Of a stretch of DNA of 64,000 bases, positions 1 to 8,510 are shown one piece after another (the stretch's first letter is position 1; every line of letters begins with the position of its first letter). The position numbers were made by a program, and so were the translations under genes. The stretch is taken from positions 1 to 64,000 of the forward strand of contig JACCWE010000156.1 in assembly GCA_013697785.1 (NCBI GenBank), in the 5' to 3' direction. The notes beneath the pieces are model-generated. The model was not told the origin of the DNA. It was given only the letters and a program-made list of their open reading frames with translations, and searched no databases. This DNA is from Gemmatimonadaceae bacterium (GTDB taxonomy: Bacteria; Gemmatimonadota; Gemmatimonadetes; Gemmatimonadales; Gemmatimonadaceae).

Positions 1-1215
1 TTCTACTCGTCGAGCGACGACCCGTTTTCGATTCTCGAGCCTTACAACGAGTGGTATAACCAGGCCGTTCCGGAGGGTTATTATCTCTTCGCGCAGGCCA
101 TGTCGACGCCGCCCAGCGGAACCGTCGACCTGACCGAAGGGCTGCACCATGAGCACGTCAAGCTCATAAATCTATCCTCTTACAACTATCTCGGCCTCTC
201 GTACCGCCGCGAAGTCATCGAGGCTGGAAAGGCGGCAATCGAGAAGTACGGACTCGGCGCGGCGGGCTCTCCGATTCTGAGCGGCACGATGGACATCCAC
301 TGCCAGCTCGAGGAAGCGCTCGCGAAGTTCAAGAAGAAGGAAGCCGTGATGGTCTTCCCCACCGGCTACAGCACGAACGTCGGTATGATCTCGGCGCTCA
401 TGCGTCCGGGCGACTGGGTCATCGCCGATCAGAACGCGCACGCGAGCATCGTCGACGGCGCGATTCTCTCGAAGGCGAACGTGCGCTTCTTCCGCCACAA
501 CAACCCCGCGGATCTCGAGAAGAAGCTCAAGCAGACGACGGGGAAGAAGCTCGTCGCGATCGAGGGCGTGTACTCGATGGACGGCGACGTCTGCCCGCTT
601 CCCGATCTCGTTGCCGTCGCCAAGAAGTACGGCGCGCGCATCCTGCTCGACGAAGCACACTCGGCGTTCGTCTACGGCGCCAACGGCCGCGGCGTCGCCG
701 AGCAGTTCGGGCTCGAGGATGAAGTCGACATTCACATCGGCACCTTCTCCAAGGCGCTGGGGGGACAGGGCGGCTACGTCGGTGGCTCGCAGAATCTGTA
801 CAACTATCTCAAGGGATTCGCGCGGTCGCGCGTCTTCTCCTGTGCGCTCTCACCAGTGATCGCGGCAGGCGTGCTTGCGGCGCTGGATCTCGCGACGGCC
901 GAGCCGGAGCTGCGCACCAGGCTGTGGTCGAACGTCGCGCACATGCGCGCGCGCCTCGAGGAGGAGGGCGTCGATGTCGGGGACTCCTCGTCGCAGATCA
1001 TTCCGATCATGGTCCGCAACGATCGCCGCGTCTTCGAGCTCGGACACAAGCTGCTCAAGGCGGGAATCTATCTGCAGCCGATCATCTTTCCTGCGGTCGC
1101 CAAGCACCGGTCGCGCTTCCGGGTTTCTGTATCATCATCGCACACAATCGAACAGCTCGACGCTGGCGTATCGATCATCGCCCGCGTACTTCGTGAAGAG
1201 GGAATACTCGTATGA
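1..1215 (+). CDS. Alpha-oxoamine synthase, serine palmitoyltransferase-like (5' end cut off)
   Basis: PLP enzyme of the family that condenses an amino acid with an acyl thioester (SPT, KBL, BioF). The frame is open from base 1, so the true start lies outside the window; 404 residues are visible. Seen: the PLP-stacking histidine in NAHAS, the cofactor pair in LDEAHS, and the Schiff-base lysine in GTFSKALGG. It overlaps the next gene by 4 nt and heads a three-gene operon with a lipid kinase, which favours serine palmitoyltransferase (sphingoid-base synthesis) over BioF or KBL. The family is clear; the acyl donor and amino acid are inferred. Confidence 0.85.
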   Translation, partial: FYSSSDDPFSILEPYNEWYNQAVPEGYYLFAQAMSTPPSGTVDLTEGLHHEHVKLINLSSYNYLGLSYRREVIEAGKAAIEKYGLGAAGSPILSGTMDIHCQLEEALAKFKKKEAVMVFPTGYSTNVGMISALMRPGDWVIADQNAHASIVDGAILSKANVRFFRHNNPADLEKKLKQTTGKKLVAIEGVYSMDGDVCPLPDLVAVAKKYGARILLDEAHSAFVYGANGRGVAEQFGLEDEVDIHIGTFSKALGGQGGYVGGSQNLYNYLKGFARSRVFSCALSPVIAAGVLAALDLATAEPELRTRLWSNVAHMRARLEEEGVDVGDSSSQIIPIMVRNDRRVFELGHKLLKAGIYLQPIIFPAVAKHRSRFRVSVSSSHTIEQLDAGVSIIARVLREEGILV

Positions 1216-1904
1216 GCAAAACAGACGGCATGGTGCAGTACCACTTTCGTGATGCGATCGGCGGCTTCTTCGAGTTCCCGACGGAGAACGCGCGCGCGAT
1301 CCTGCCGCCGGAGCTGCAGCCGATCGAGCCGCATCACGGCTCGAGTGTGCTCTCGGTCATGGCGTTCGACTTTCACGACAGCCCGGTCGGCGACTACGGC
1401 GAGCTGATTCTCTCGATTCTCGTGTCGCCACGCGTCGAGCCGGGCGTGCCGATGCCGCGCTCCGCCTTCTATCCGTTCCGTCTTGCGACGACGACGCGCG
1501 AGTCGCGTGAGCACGCGATCGAGCGCTGGCACCTGCCGCACTACATGCAGGACATCTCGCTCACGTGGGAACGTGGCGACGGGCACATCACGATCCACGC
1601 GACGGATCGCGGCGAGCCGATCGTCGACATGCGCGTGACGGAGCACGAGTGGTCGAACGTCGATCACCGCTACCAGGCGTTCATGAACGATGAGGAGGGC
1701 GCCTACACCTCCACGATCATGATGGCCGGCCAGTTCTCCGAGAACGAAGAGGAGCGCGGCGGCATCACGATCCACTCGCAGGCGATGACGGGGCTGCTCG
1801 AGGACTGGGACGTGGATTTCACTCCCTTCCGCGAGCTGTGGATGAAGAACGGACTTCAGACCTTCCATCCGCTGCAGACACTGGCCTCCTACGCGCGTCG
1901 ATGA
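1212..1904 (+). CDS. Acetoacetate decarboxylase-superfamily protein lacking the catalytic lysine
   Basis: 230 residues with the overall pattern of the acetoacetate decarboxylase fold, including an N-terminal LPPEL segment and PRSAFYPF in the middle. Classical ADC uses a mid-protein lysine to form a Schiff base. Here the only lysines are residue 3 and one in the C-terminal MKNG segment, so normal ADC chemistry looks impossible. The ATG overlaps the upstream stop (ATGA), and its own stop overlaps the lipid kinase start in the same way, so the three products are probably made together. A role in sphingolipid-type lipid metabolism is inferred from context only. Confidence 0.7.
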   Translation: MSKTDGMVQYHFRDAIGGFFEFPTENARAILPPELQPIEPHHGSSVLSVMAFDFHDSPVGDYGELILSILVSPRVEPGVPMPRSAFYPFRLATTTRESREHAIERWHLPHYMQDISLTWERGDGHITIHATDRGEPIVDMRVTEHEWSNVDHRYQAFMNDEEGAYTSTIMMAGQFSENEEERGGITIHSQAMTGLLEDWDVDFTPFRELWMKNGLQTFHPLQTLASYARR

Positions 1905-2815
1905 CCGACCGCGTCACGGTGATCGTGAACCCCGCCTCCGGAAGAGGGCGGGGTTCGCGTTTACTCCCCGACATACGTAGCACTTTCGCCGCCGTCGGCA
2001 TCACCGATGTGCGACTCACCGAGCGCCCGGGCGACGAAAGACGTCTCGCGGCGCTTGCGTTGCACGACGGAGCGACGACGATCGTCGCGTGCGGCGGCGA
2101 CGGCACGTGGAGCAACGCAGCGAACGCGATTCTTTCATCCGGCGCCGACTGCAAGCTCGTGCTCCTCGCCGCCGGCACCGGCAACGACTTCGCGAAGACC
2201 GTCGGCGCCCCCGCGCGCGACCTCGCCGCGACGGCGAAGCTCGCGGTCGAGGGACCCGAGATGCTCGTCGACGTCGGCCGCATCGAGGATCGCTACTTCC
2301 TCAACGTGACGGGCTTCGGCTTCGATATAGCCGTCCTCGACGATCTCGAGAACATTCCGCTGTTGACGGGCGATCTTCTCTACCTGGGCGCCGCGCTTCG
2401 ACAGCTCTTCAAGTTCGACGGGATGTCGATCGACATCACCACTGCCGCCGTCGCGCGCGGCGCGCGTGCGCACCTCATGCTGATAATTGCGAACGGGCGC
2501 AACTTCGGCGGCATGTTCCAGATCGCGCCCGACGCGCGCATCAACGACGGCCTGCTCGACGCGATCTCGATTCTCGATGCGCCGCCGTGGACGCGCATTT
2601 CGATGCTGGCCTCGGCGCCGAGCGGGAAGCACGTGCGCAATCCGCTCGTGCTGGCAGAGCAGGCGAGCGTGTTCACCCTGAAGTTCGCAGCGCCCCCCGC
2701 GTACGAAACCGACGGGGAGTACAACCAGGCGACATCGGCGACGATCGAGATCGCGTGCATTCCCGGCGCCCTTCGCGTAGCGACGCCGGTGACGGTGATC
2801 AGCTCGAGGGCGTGA
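1901..2815 (+). CDS. Diacylglycerol/sphingosine kinase-family lipid kinase
   Basis: 304 residues. Family signatures are the N-terminal VIVNPASGRGRG segment, the nucleotide-binding GGDGTW loop and AAGTGNDFAKT. These enzymes phosphorylate diacylglycerol, sphingoid bases or related lipids at the inner face of the membrane. I chose ATG 1901, which overlaps the previous stop by 4 nt; an open stretch from 1838 lies inside the upstream gene. Downstream of an SPT-like synthase a sphingoid-base substrate is plausible, but not shown. A second, divergent lipid kinase lies at 61616-62548. Confidence 0.85.
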   Translation: MTDRVTVIVNPASGRGRGSRLLPDIRSTFAAVGITDVRLTERPGDERRLAALALHDGATTIVACGGDGTWSNAANAILSSGADCKLVLLAAGTGNDFAKTVGAPARDLAATAKLAVEGPEMLVDVGRIEDRYFLNVTGFGFDIAVLDDLENIPLLTGDLLYLGAALRQLFKFDGMSIDITTAAVARGARAHLMLIIANGRNFGGMFQIAPDARINDGLLDAISILDAPPWTRISMLASAPSGKHVRNPLVLAEQASVFTLKFAAPPAYETDGEYNQATSATIEIACIPGALRVATPVTVISSRA

Positions 2816-2822
2816 CGGCAAA

Positions 2823-2836
2823 CCGTCGCGCGACGG
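2823..2836. terminator. 14-bp perfect palindrome between convergent genes
   Basis: CCGTCGCGCGACGG is self-complementary and fills the 30-bp gap between the lipid kinase stop and the stop of the opposing gene. It could fold into a short hairpin in either transcript. There is no T-run, so an intrinsic terminator role is tentative. Confidence 0.3.
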
Positions 2837-2845
2837 GCAGCTGAG

Positions 2846-3838
2846 CTACGGCAGCGTGATCGTGTTGTTCGTTCCGAGCTCGACCGAGCCGTTTCGAGCG
2901 AGTGCGCGACCGATCAGGTTCGCATTGTCCACCATCGTGATGCTGGTGAGAGCAATGACGTTGCCCTTCCACTGCGAGCCCGTACCGAGCGTCGCTGATG
3001 ATCCGACGACCCAGTATACGTTCCTCGCTTTTGCACCGTTGATCAGCACGACGTTCCCGGCGGTGGTCAACGTGCTCGGCGCCTGGAACACGAACGTCGC
3101 CAACGAATCGTTTCCAGCGTCGAGCGTCAGCGTTCCCGTGACTCCGATGCTGGAGGTCGAGCAGTAAACGCCCGGGGCCTTGGTCGTCGCGCCAATGTCC
3201 GCGGTGATGAGATTGGCACCCGGACAGGGGAGGCCCATCAGCGAGTCGTAGGCTGCCGTGAGATCGTTCTGCGCGCGCAGCGCAATCGCGTCGGCGAGGT
3301 GCTTCACCCCCGTGATCACGCACGGCGGAAATCCGGTCACCGTGCTTCCCGGGCTGATCGCGATGTTAGCGTTGATCGTTCCTTCCGTGACGCAAGTGAA
3401 CGACTGCCCCGCCATGATTCCGTTCGCCGCCGCGCTTCTCAACAGCCCCGGCCTCAGAAGCGAGGTGTCAGAAGTGACGATGACCGTCGCTTCGCCGAAG
3501 ACCGAGCCGTTCGCCGCCTTGACGGTGTTGGTGAAGACACCGGTGTCCGTTCCGGCGGTGAACATCCCGGTGGACGCGTTTATCGTCCCGCCGCCGTTAT
3601 TGACGGACCAGACGGCCGTGAAGTCCACTGGAGCGCCGAGGTCGTTACTTCCCGTCGCGGTGAAGGTTCCCGTTTCACCGACGCTCAGGAGTTGGGGGTT
3701 CGGCGTGACGACGATCGACGTGAGAGCGATGGGCCCGTTCGCATCTCGCGACCCGCAGGCGCCCGCGGCGCCCACAGCAATGATCATCGCAGCGGACGTC
3801 CACAGGTTGCGAGGCCGTACAGTGAATACGCGCACCAT
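2846..3838 (-). CDS. Lipoprotein with Ig-like domain and DUF3494 ice-binding-type beta-solenoid
   Basis: 330 residues from ATG 3838; the frame stays open to an ATG at 3907, but the later start puts the signal peptide at the N-terminus. A hydrophobic stretch ends in a lipobox (GAAGAC), predicting a lipid-anchored surface protein. An Ig-like (Big) domain follows (TSIVVTPNPQLLSVGETGTF), then a DUF3494 domain recognisable from PGSTVTGFPP, HLADAIALRAQNDLTAAYD and the C-terminal GTGSQWKGNVIA and RALARNGSVEL repeats. The family includes ice-binding adhesins, but many members have no tested antifreeze activity, so the function is open. It is transcribed separately from the glucosidase 265 bp upstream. 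Confidence 0.75.
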   Translation of the reverse strand: MVRVFTVRPRNLWTSAAMIIAVGAAGACGSRDANGPIALTSIVVTPNPQLLSVGETGTFTATGSNDLGAPVDFTAVWSVNNGGGTINASTGMFTAGTDTGVFTNTVKAANGSVFGEATVIVTSDTSLLRPGLLRSAAANGIMAGQSFTCVTEGTINANIAISPGSTVTGFPPCVITGVKHLADAIALRAQNDLTAAYDSLMGLPCPGANLITADIGATTKAPGVYCSTSSIGVTGTLTLDAGNDSLATFVFQAPSTLTTAGNVVLINGAKARNVYWVVGSSATLGTGSQWKGNVIALTSITMVDNANLIGRALARNGSVELGTNNTITLP

Positions 3839-4103
3839 CTCGATCACATTGTATGAGAATGGGCGCCGTGATTTCCGCGTCGCGCTGGTGCCCCTCTCAT
3901 GATACACCGCTACTAGCCAATTTCACACTACATTCGCGCAGTAATGCTCCAACTCATCCCGCTGGCGCCGCCTCACCGAGCATCGACACCCCGTGCGCAT
4001 CGAAGCTTTATTACAAAAAACTAATGTTGGTCGATGGTGAGCGCTCGTATGTGGGGCGAACTCCCCTTGGCAAGCACCCAATCGCCGACCGCCGCTCGAC
4101 CTC

Positions 4104-6407
4104 TCAGCGCATTCGCGGCGGCGCCGGCGACATCCCCAGCGTGTCTCCGATCACGGTAAAGCTCGCCTCGCGCGTGGCATCCGAGCTCGTGCCCGCGAAC
4201 AGCGTGAACGTGCCTGGCTCGACTATCCGTCTCATTCCGAGATCATAGAACGCAAGATCGCCCGCGCCGAGGGTGAACGACACGGTTTCGCTCGCCCCGG
4301 CCGCGAGATGCACGCGCCTGAAGCGCACCAGCTGCCTGACGGGCCTCGCGACGCTCGCGACATCGTCGCGCAGGTACAGCTGCACCACCTCATCACCATC
4401 GCGCTTCCCCGTGTTCGTCACCGCGACCGACACGGCAACCGAATCGCTCGCGCGCATCGTGCTCTTCGCTACGCGAACATCGCCATAGGCGAAGGTCGTG
4501 TAGCTCAGCCCATGGCCGAACGGGAAAAGCGGTGTGAGCGCGAGGTCGTTGTACCGCGTCGTGTACTTGTCCTTCGGATCGAACGGGCGCCCTGTGTTCC
4601 GATGCGCGTAGTAGATCGGCATCTGTCCCGTTGCGCGCGGGAAGGTGATCGGCAGCTTTCCGCTCGGCGCATACGCCCCGAAGAGCACATCGGCGATCGC
4701 GTCGCCGTGCGTCGTGCCGAGGTACCACGTCTCGAGGATCGCGGGCACGCTGTCGGCGAGCCACGGAATCGCGAGCGCGCGTCCATTCATGAGAAGCGCG
4801 ACGAGCGGCTTCCCGCTCGCCGCACGTGCCACGCGCTTCGCGAGCTCGAGCTGCGCCGGCGGAAGCTCGAGCGCCGCCCTGCTCTCCGCCTCGCCGGTGC
4901 GATTGCCGCTCTCGCCAAGCACGAGGACCACTGCATCTGCGTCGCGCGCGAGCGCCACGGCCGCCGCGACGCCGCTCGTGTCCTGGCCCGCCGGGAGTGC
5001 GCCCGCGGCGAAGCGAACCTTCATCGATAGATTTGCGCGCGCGAGCCCGGCGAGCACCGTCGCCGACTCGCCGGGATGACCGCTCACCGACCACGGGCCC
5101 ATCGCGCTCGTGTCGTCGGCGGCGAGCGCGCCGATCACCGCGAGCGTGCCGATGCTTCGCGACAGCGGCAGCGTCGCTCCGTCGTTCTTGAGCAGCACCA
5201 TCGACTCGCGCGCGGCCACACGCGCGCTCGCCAGATGCTCGGCCGAAAGGGTGACGCGAGCGGCGGTGGCTTCGTTGGCGCCGTGGTAGGGATTCGTGAA
5301 CAGGCCAAGCTTGTACTTGGCGAGCAGTACGTGCCGCACCGCCTCGTCGACCTCCGCGCGCGCGGCCGCATCGGTGCGCGCCAATCGCGCGAGGCTCGCG
5401 GGATAGACGCCGTCAGCCATGTCGACCTCGACGCCGGCGCGCAGCGCGATCGTGCCCGCGTCCGCGGTGTCGCGCGCAACGCCGTGCGGCACGAGCTCGA
5501 CGATTCCGGCCCAGTCGCTCACGACGAGACCGTCGAAGTGCATCTGCTTTCTGAGCACGTTGCGAAGGAGCCAGGCGCTCGCGTGTGGCGGCGAGCCGTT
5601 GATCGAGCTGAACGACGCCATCACCGAGCCGGCGCCCGCATCGATCGCGCTCTGAAACGGCGGCAGATAGATCTCGTAGAAGGAGCGCTCGCTCAGCTCT
5701 GCGTTCGCGTAGTCTCGTCCGCTCTCCACCGCGCCGTACGCGGCGAAGTGCTTTGCCGTCGCGAGCAGCGATGAGGCGTCGGAGAGGCGCGTGCCCTGGA
5801 AGCCGCGCACGCGCGCTGCTGCCATGATACTGCCGAGGTAGGGATCCTCGCCCGAGCTCTCGACGATCCGGCCCCAGCGCGAATCGCGCGCGATGTCGAC
5901 CATCGGCGCGTAGTTCCAGGTGATCCCGTTCGCGGTGGCCTCCATCGCCGCGATGCGCGCGTTGGCTTGCGCGAGCTCGGGATCGAAGCTCGCGGCCTCC
6001 GCCAGCGGCACCGGGAACACCGTGCGAAAGCCGTGGATCACGTCGAGCGAGAAGAGGAGCGGAATCTTATGCGGCGATTCTTCGACCGCGATACGCTGCA
6101 TGGTGCGCGTGCGCTCCGCGCCCTGCACGCCGATAACGGATCCGAGAAGTCCGGCGCGCACCTGCGCCGAGCTCCCTCGAGGAACGGTTGGCCCTGTCTG
6201 GAGCCCCTCTGCCGGCGACATCGTCAGCTGTCCGACCTTCTCCTCGATGCTGAGTGTCGCGAGCACCGAGTCGACGAAGCGATTGGCGACCGCATCGCCC
6301 GTGCTCTGGCTCGCGAGTGGCGCGCTCGCACTCGTTCGTGCGGAGCCGCAGGCGGCAAGGAAGATCAGCGGAATCGTCGCTGAAAGCATGCGATATCTCA
6401 CGTACAT
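4104..6407 (-). CDS. Glycoside hydrolase family 3 beta-glucosidase, lipoprotein
   Basis: 767 residues, normal for a three-domain GH3 enzyme. The N-terminus has a signal peptide ending in a lipobox (FLAAC), so the enzyme is probably anchored in the cell envelope. Seen: KHFAAYGAVESGRDY of the TIM barrel, the nucleophile aspartate in VVSDWAG, the alpha/beta domain with VLVLGESGNRTGE, and a C-terminal fibronectin-III-like domain with DEVVQLYLRD. It likely hydrolyses terminal beta-linked glucose or xylose from oligosaccharides in the periplasm. Single gene with no polysaccharide-utilisation partners nearby. Confidence 0.9.
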   Translation of the reverse strand: MYVRYRMLSATIPLIFLAACGSARTSASAPLASQSTGDAVANRFVDSVLATLSIEEKVGQLTMSPAEGLQTGPTVPRGSSAQVRAGLLGSVIGVQGAERTRTMQRIAVEESPHKIPLLFSLDVIHGFRTVFPVPLAEAASFDPELAQANARIAAMEATANGITWNYAPMVDIARDSRWGRIVESSGEDPYLGSIMAAARVRGFQGTRLSDASSLLATAKHFAAYGAVESGRDYANAELSERSFYEIYLPPFQSAIDAGAGSVMASFSSINGSPPHASAWLLRNVLRKQMHFDGLVVSDWAGIVELVPHGVARDTADAGTIALRAGVEVDMADGVYPASLARLARTDAAARAEVDEAVRHVLLAKYKLGLFTNPYHGANEATAARVTLSAEHLASARVAARESMVLLKNDGATLPLSRSIGTLAVIGALAADDTSAMGPWSVSGHPGESATVLAGLARANLSMKVRFAAGALPAGQDTSGVAAAVALARDADAVVLVLGESGNRTGEAESRAALELPPAQLELAKRVARAASGKPLVALLMNGRALAIPWLADSVPAILETWYLGTTHGDAIADVLFGAYAPSGKLPITFPRATGQMPIYYAHRNTGRPFDPKDKYTTRYNDLALTPLFPFGHGLSYTTFAYGDVRVAKSTMRASDSVAVSVAVTNTGKRDGDEVVQLYLRDDVASVARPVRQLVRFRRVHLAAGASETVSFTLGAGDLAFYDLGMRRIVEPGTFTLFAGTSSDATREASFTVIGDTLGMSPAPPRMR

Positions 6408-6516
6408 AGCCTCACGGAATGGGCGCCGCGAATCAACCCGCTGCCTGCCCGAAAGTACTGTTGCGCACCCCCCTGCGTAGTTTCATCTTGCGAGGTACCC
6501 GCCTCGGAGCCCGACA

Positions 6517-7110
6517 ATGTTTTCGTTCATCAGTATGCGGCGCATCCTCGCTGCCGCCGCTGCGTTGGCAGTGATTCCAGCGGCCTCGCGCGCGCAGGAT
6601 CCGAATCCGGCCAACATCCCCAACGTCGGCCAGCAGGCGCCCGATTTCACGGCGCCGGCCTCGACGCGCTACGGGCTCCTCAAGAACCCGTTGCACCTCA
6701 CCGACCTTCGCGGCAAGACGGTGGTGCTCGCCTTCTTCCCGAGATCGCGCACGAAGGGATGCACGGTGCAGATGGAGTCGTACCGTGATCGCTACGCGAC
6801 GCTCTTCGCGGGCGGCAAGGGGATCGTCGTTGTGTCGATCAGCACCGACGCGGACACCATGCAGCAGTCGTGGGCACGCGACGCAAACTTCCCGATGGTC
6901 TTCGTCAGCGACTCGGCCGGCATCATCGGCAAGGCGTATGGCGTGATCGATGAGAAGAATCACTACGACACACGCGTCGCGTTCGTGCTCGCCCCGGATG
7001 GACGAATCTCGTATCGCGCGCTGCCGTTCAAGGAGCTCACCGAGACCGCGTACTCCGAGCTCGGCTCGGCCGTCGCGAGCACATCGCACGCGGGCGCAGG
7101 AAGCCGTTGA
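6517..7110 (+). CDS. Exported 1-Cys peroxiredoxin (AhpC/TSA, BCP-like)
   Basis: 197 residues with an N-terminal signal peptide ending near ASRAQD, so periplasmic. The thioredoxin-like peroxidatic motif FFPRSRTKGCT carries Cys82, the only cysteine in the protein, so it must be resolved by an external thiol. ATG 6517 has a GGAG about 9 nt upstream; ATG 6535 is an alternative. The stop overlaps the start of a histidine kinase gene (TTGA), placing it at the head of an operon with a two-component system. Confidence 0.85.
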   Translation: MFSFISMRRILAAAAALAVIPAASRAQDPNPANIPNVGQQAPDFTAPASTRYGLLKNPLHLTDLRGKTVVLAFFPRSRTKGCTVQMESYRDRYATLFAGGKGIVVVSISTDADTMQQSWARDANFPMVFVSDSAGIIGKAYGVIDEKNHYDTRVAFVLAPDGRISYRALPFKELTETAYSELGSAVASTSHAGAGSR

Positions 7111-7838
7111 GGGGTCGCGCCGCCAGGCTTTTTTCGCGCTCGACATCGAAGCGCGAGTCCGGCCATGACAAATCGGACCGGACTGCGGCGCATGGGCTGT
7201 TGCAGGCGGCAGAGCGGGATTTGCAGCAGGTGGTGCTCGACATTCACGATGGGCCGGTGCAGGACATCTTCAGCGCGCTGTCGCAGGTGCATCTCCTGCG
7301 CATGCGTCCTGAGCTGCAGGCAGGCGAAGCATCGATCGGCTTGCGGCGTGTGGCGGCCGCGCTCGAGCGCGCGCTCGGTGAGATTCGAAGCTTCATCGGC
7401 GCGTTCAGGCCGCCGGAATTCGAGCGGCGTGCGGTGGGGGCGATCATCGAGGGACTGGTCGTGCAGCACGAGTCGATCACGGGAAACACCGTCGACCTCG
7501 AGCTCGGCGATGACATCCCCGAAGTATCGGTGTCGCTGAAGATCGCGATCTACCGGATTCTGCAGGAAGCGCTCGCGAACGCGACGCGGCACGCGCAGGC
7601 ATCGGAACATTCGGTGCGGCTGGTGGTCGAAGGTAAGGAGCTCGTGCTCGAAGTGCGCGATGATGGGCACGGCTTCGATGTTGCCGGAATTCTCGAGAGC
7701 GAGAACGACGTCGGCGTGACGGGCGGACATTTCGGTTTGCGCGGGATGCGCGACCGGGTTGAGATCATGAACGGTACTCTAGAAATCGACTCGGGTGCAG
7801 ACGGTACGAGCGTCGAAGTCCGGTTCCCCATCCAATGA
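7107..7838 (+). CDS. Soluble NarL-type sensor histidine kinase
   Basis: 243 residues. A HisKA_3-type dimerisation domain has the phospho-acceptor histidine in DIHDGPVQD, followed by an HATPase domain with the N box in QEALANATRHA and G boxes in DDGHGFD and GGHFGLRGMRDR. No membrane segment and only about 50 residues precede the kinase core, so it lacks a recognisable sensor domain and must sense through a partner or from the cytosol. The start is taken as TTG 7107, overlapping the peroxiredoxin stop; a later start is possible. It pairs with the response regulator 21 nt downstream. Confidence 0.85.
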   Translation: MRGRAARLFSRSTSKRESGHDKSDRTAAHGLLQAAERDLQQVVLDIHDGPVQDIFSALSQVHLLRMRPELQAGEASIGLRRVAAALERALGEIRSFIGAFRPPEFERRAVGAIIEGLVVQHESITGNTVDLELGDDIPEVSVSLKIAIYRILQEALANATRHAQASEHSVRLVVEGKELVLEVRDDGHGFDVAGILESENDVGVTGGHFGLRGMRDRVEIMNGTLEIDSGADGTSVEVRFPIQ

Positions 7839-7859
7839 CCAATGCCCGGTGATGGCGCC

Positions 7860-8510
7860 ATGATTCGTGTGATGCTCGTCGACGACCATCCGCTCGTTCT
7901 CGAAGGACTGCGGGCGATGATGGACGCGGAGCGCGACATACAGGTCGTCGCGACGACCACAGAGGGTGAGCGCGTGCCGGAACTCGTGCGTCTGCACCGC
8001 CCCGACGTGGTCGTGCTCGATCTCGAGCTCGGCACGACGAACGGCTATGAAGTGCTCAAGAAGCTGCGCGCCGAGCAGATCACGATTCGCGTGCTGGTGC
8101 TCACCGCGTATGGCGACGGTGAATCGATGCGCGCGGCGCTCGAGCATCAGGCGGACGGCATCGCGCTCAAGACCGATGCGCCCGCACGCACGGTGGATGC
8201 GCTGCGCGCGGTGCACTCTGGCGTTCTCGTCTTCCCGCAGGCTGCGCGGCGATGGATGCGGAAGTCGAACGAGCGCGCGATCGTGGGGCCGGGGTCGCTG
8301 AGCGACCGCGAGCGCGAGGTGTGGGCGCTACTCGCGGCGGGACTCTCCAACGGCGTGATCGCGACGCAGCTCGGCGTGAGCGCGAGCACGGTGAAGTTCC
8401 ACACGCAGAATCTTTTTCAGAAGCTGGGCGTGAACAACCGCACGGCGGCGGCGGTGGAATACGAGAAGCAGATCCCGGCGGCGGCGCGGGTGAGGGAGAA
8501 GCTGGTTTAG
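7860..8510 (+). CDS. LuxR/NarL-family response regulator
   Basis: 216 residues. The receiver domain begins MIRVMLVDDHP, with acidic DD, the phospho-acceptor aspartate in VVVLDLELG and the conserved lysine in IALKTD. The C-terminal GerE helix-turn-helix reads LSDREREVWALLAAGLSN, then GVSASTVKFHTQNLFQKLGV. ATG 7860 is chosen because the receiver starts there; ATG 7842 would add six residues. It is the cognate partner of the adjacent kinase. The end overlaps the MATE gene end tail-to-tail by 4 bp. Confidence 0.9.
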   Translation: MIRVMLVDDHPLVLEGLRAMMDAERDIQVVATTTEGERVPELVRLHRPDVVVLDLELGTTNGYEVLKKLRAEQITIRVLVLTAYGDGESMRAALEHQADGIALKTDAPARTVDALRAVHSGVLVFPQAARRWMRKSNERAIVGPGSLSDREREVWALLAAGLSNGVIATQLGVSASTVKFHTQNLFQKLGVNNRTAAAVEYEKQIPAAARVREKLV

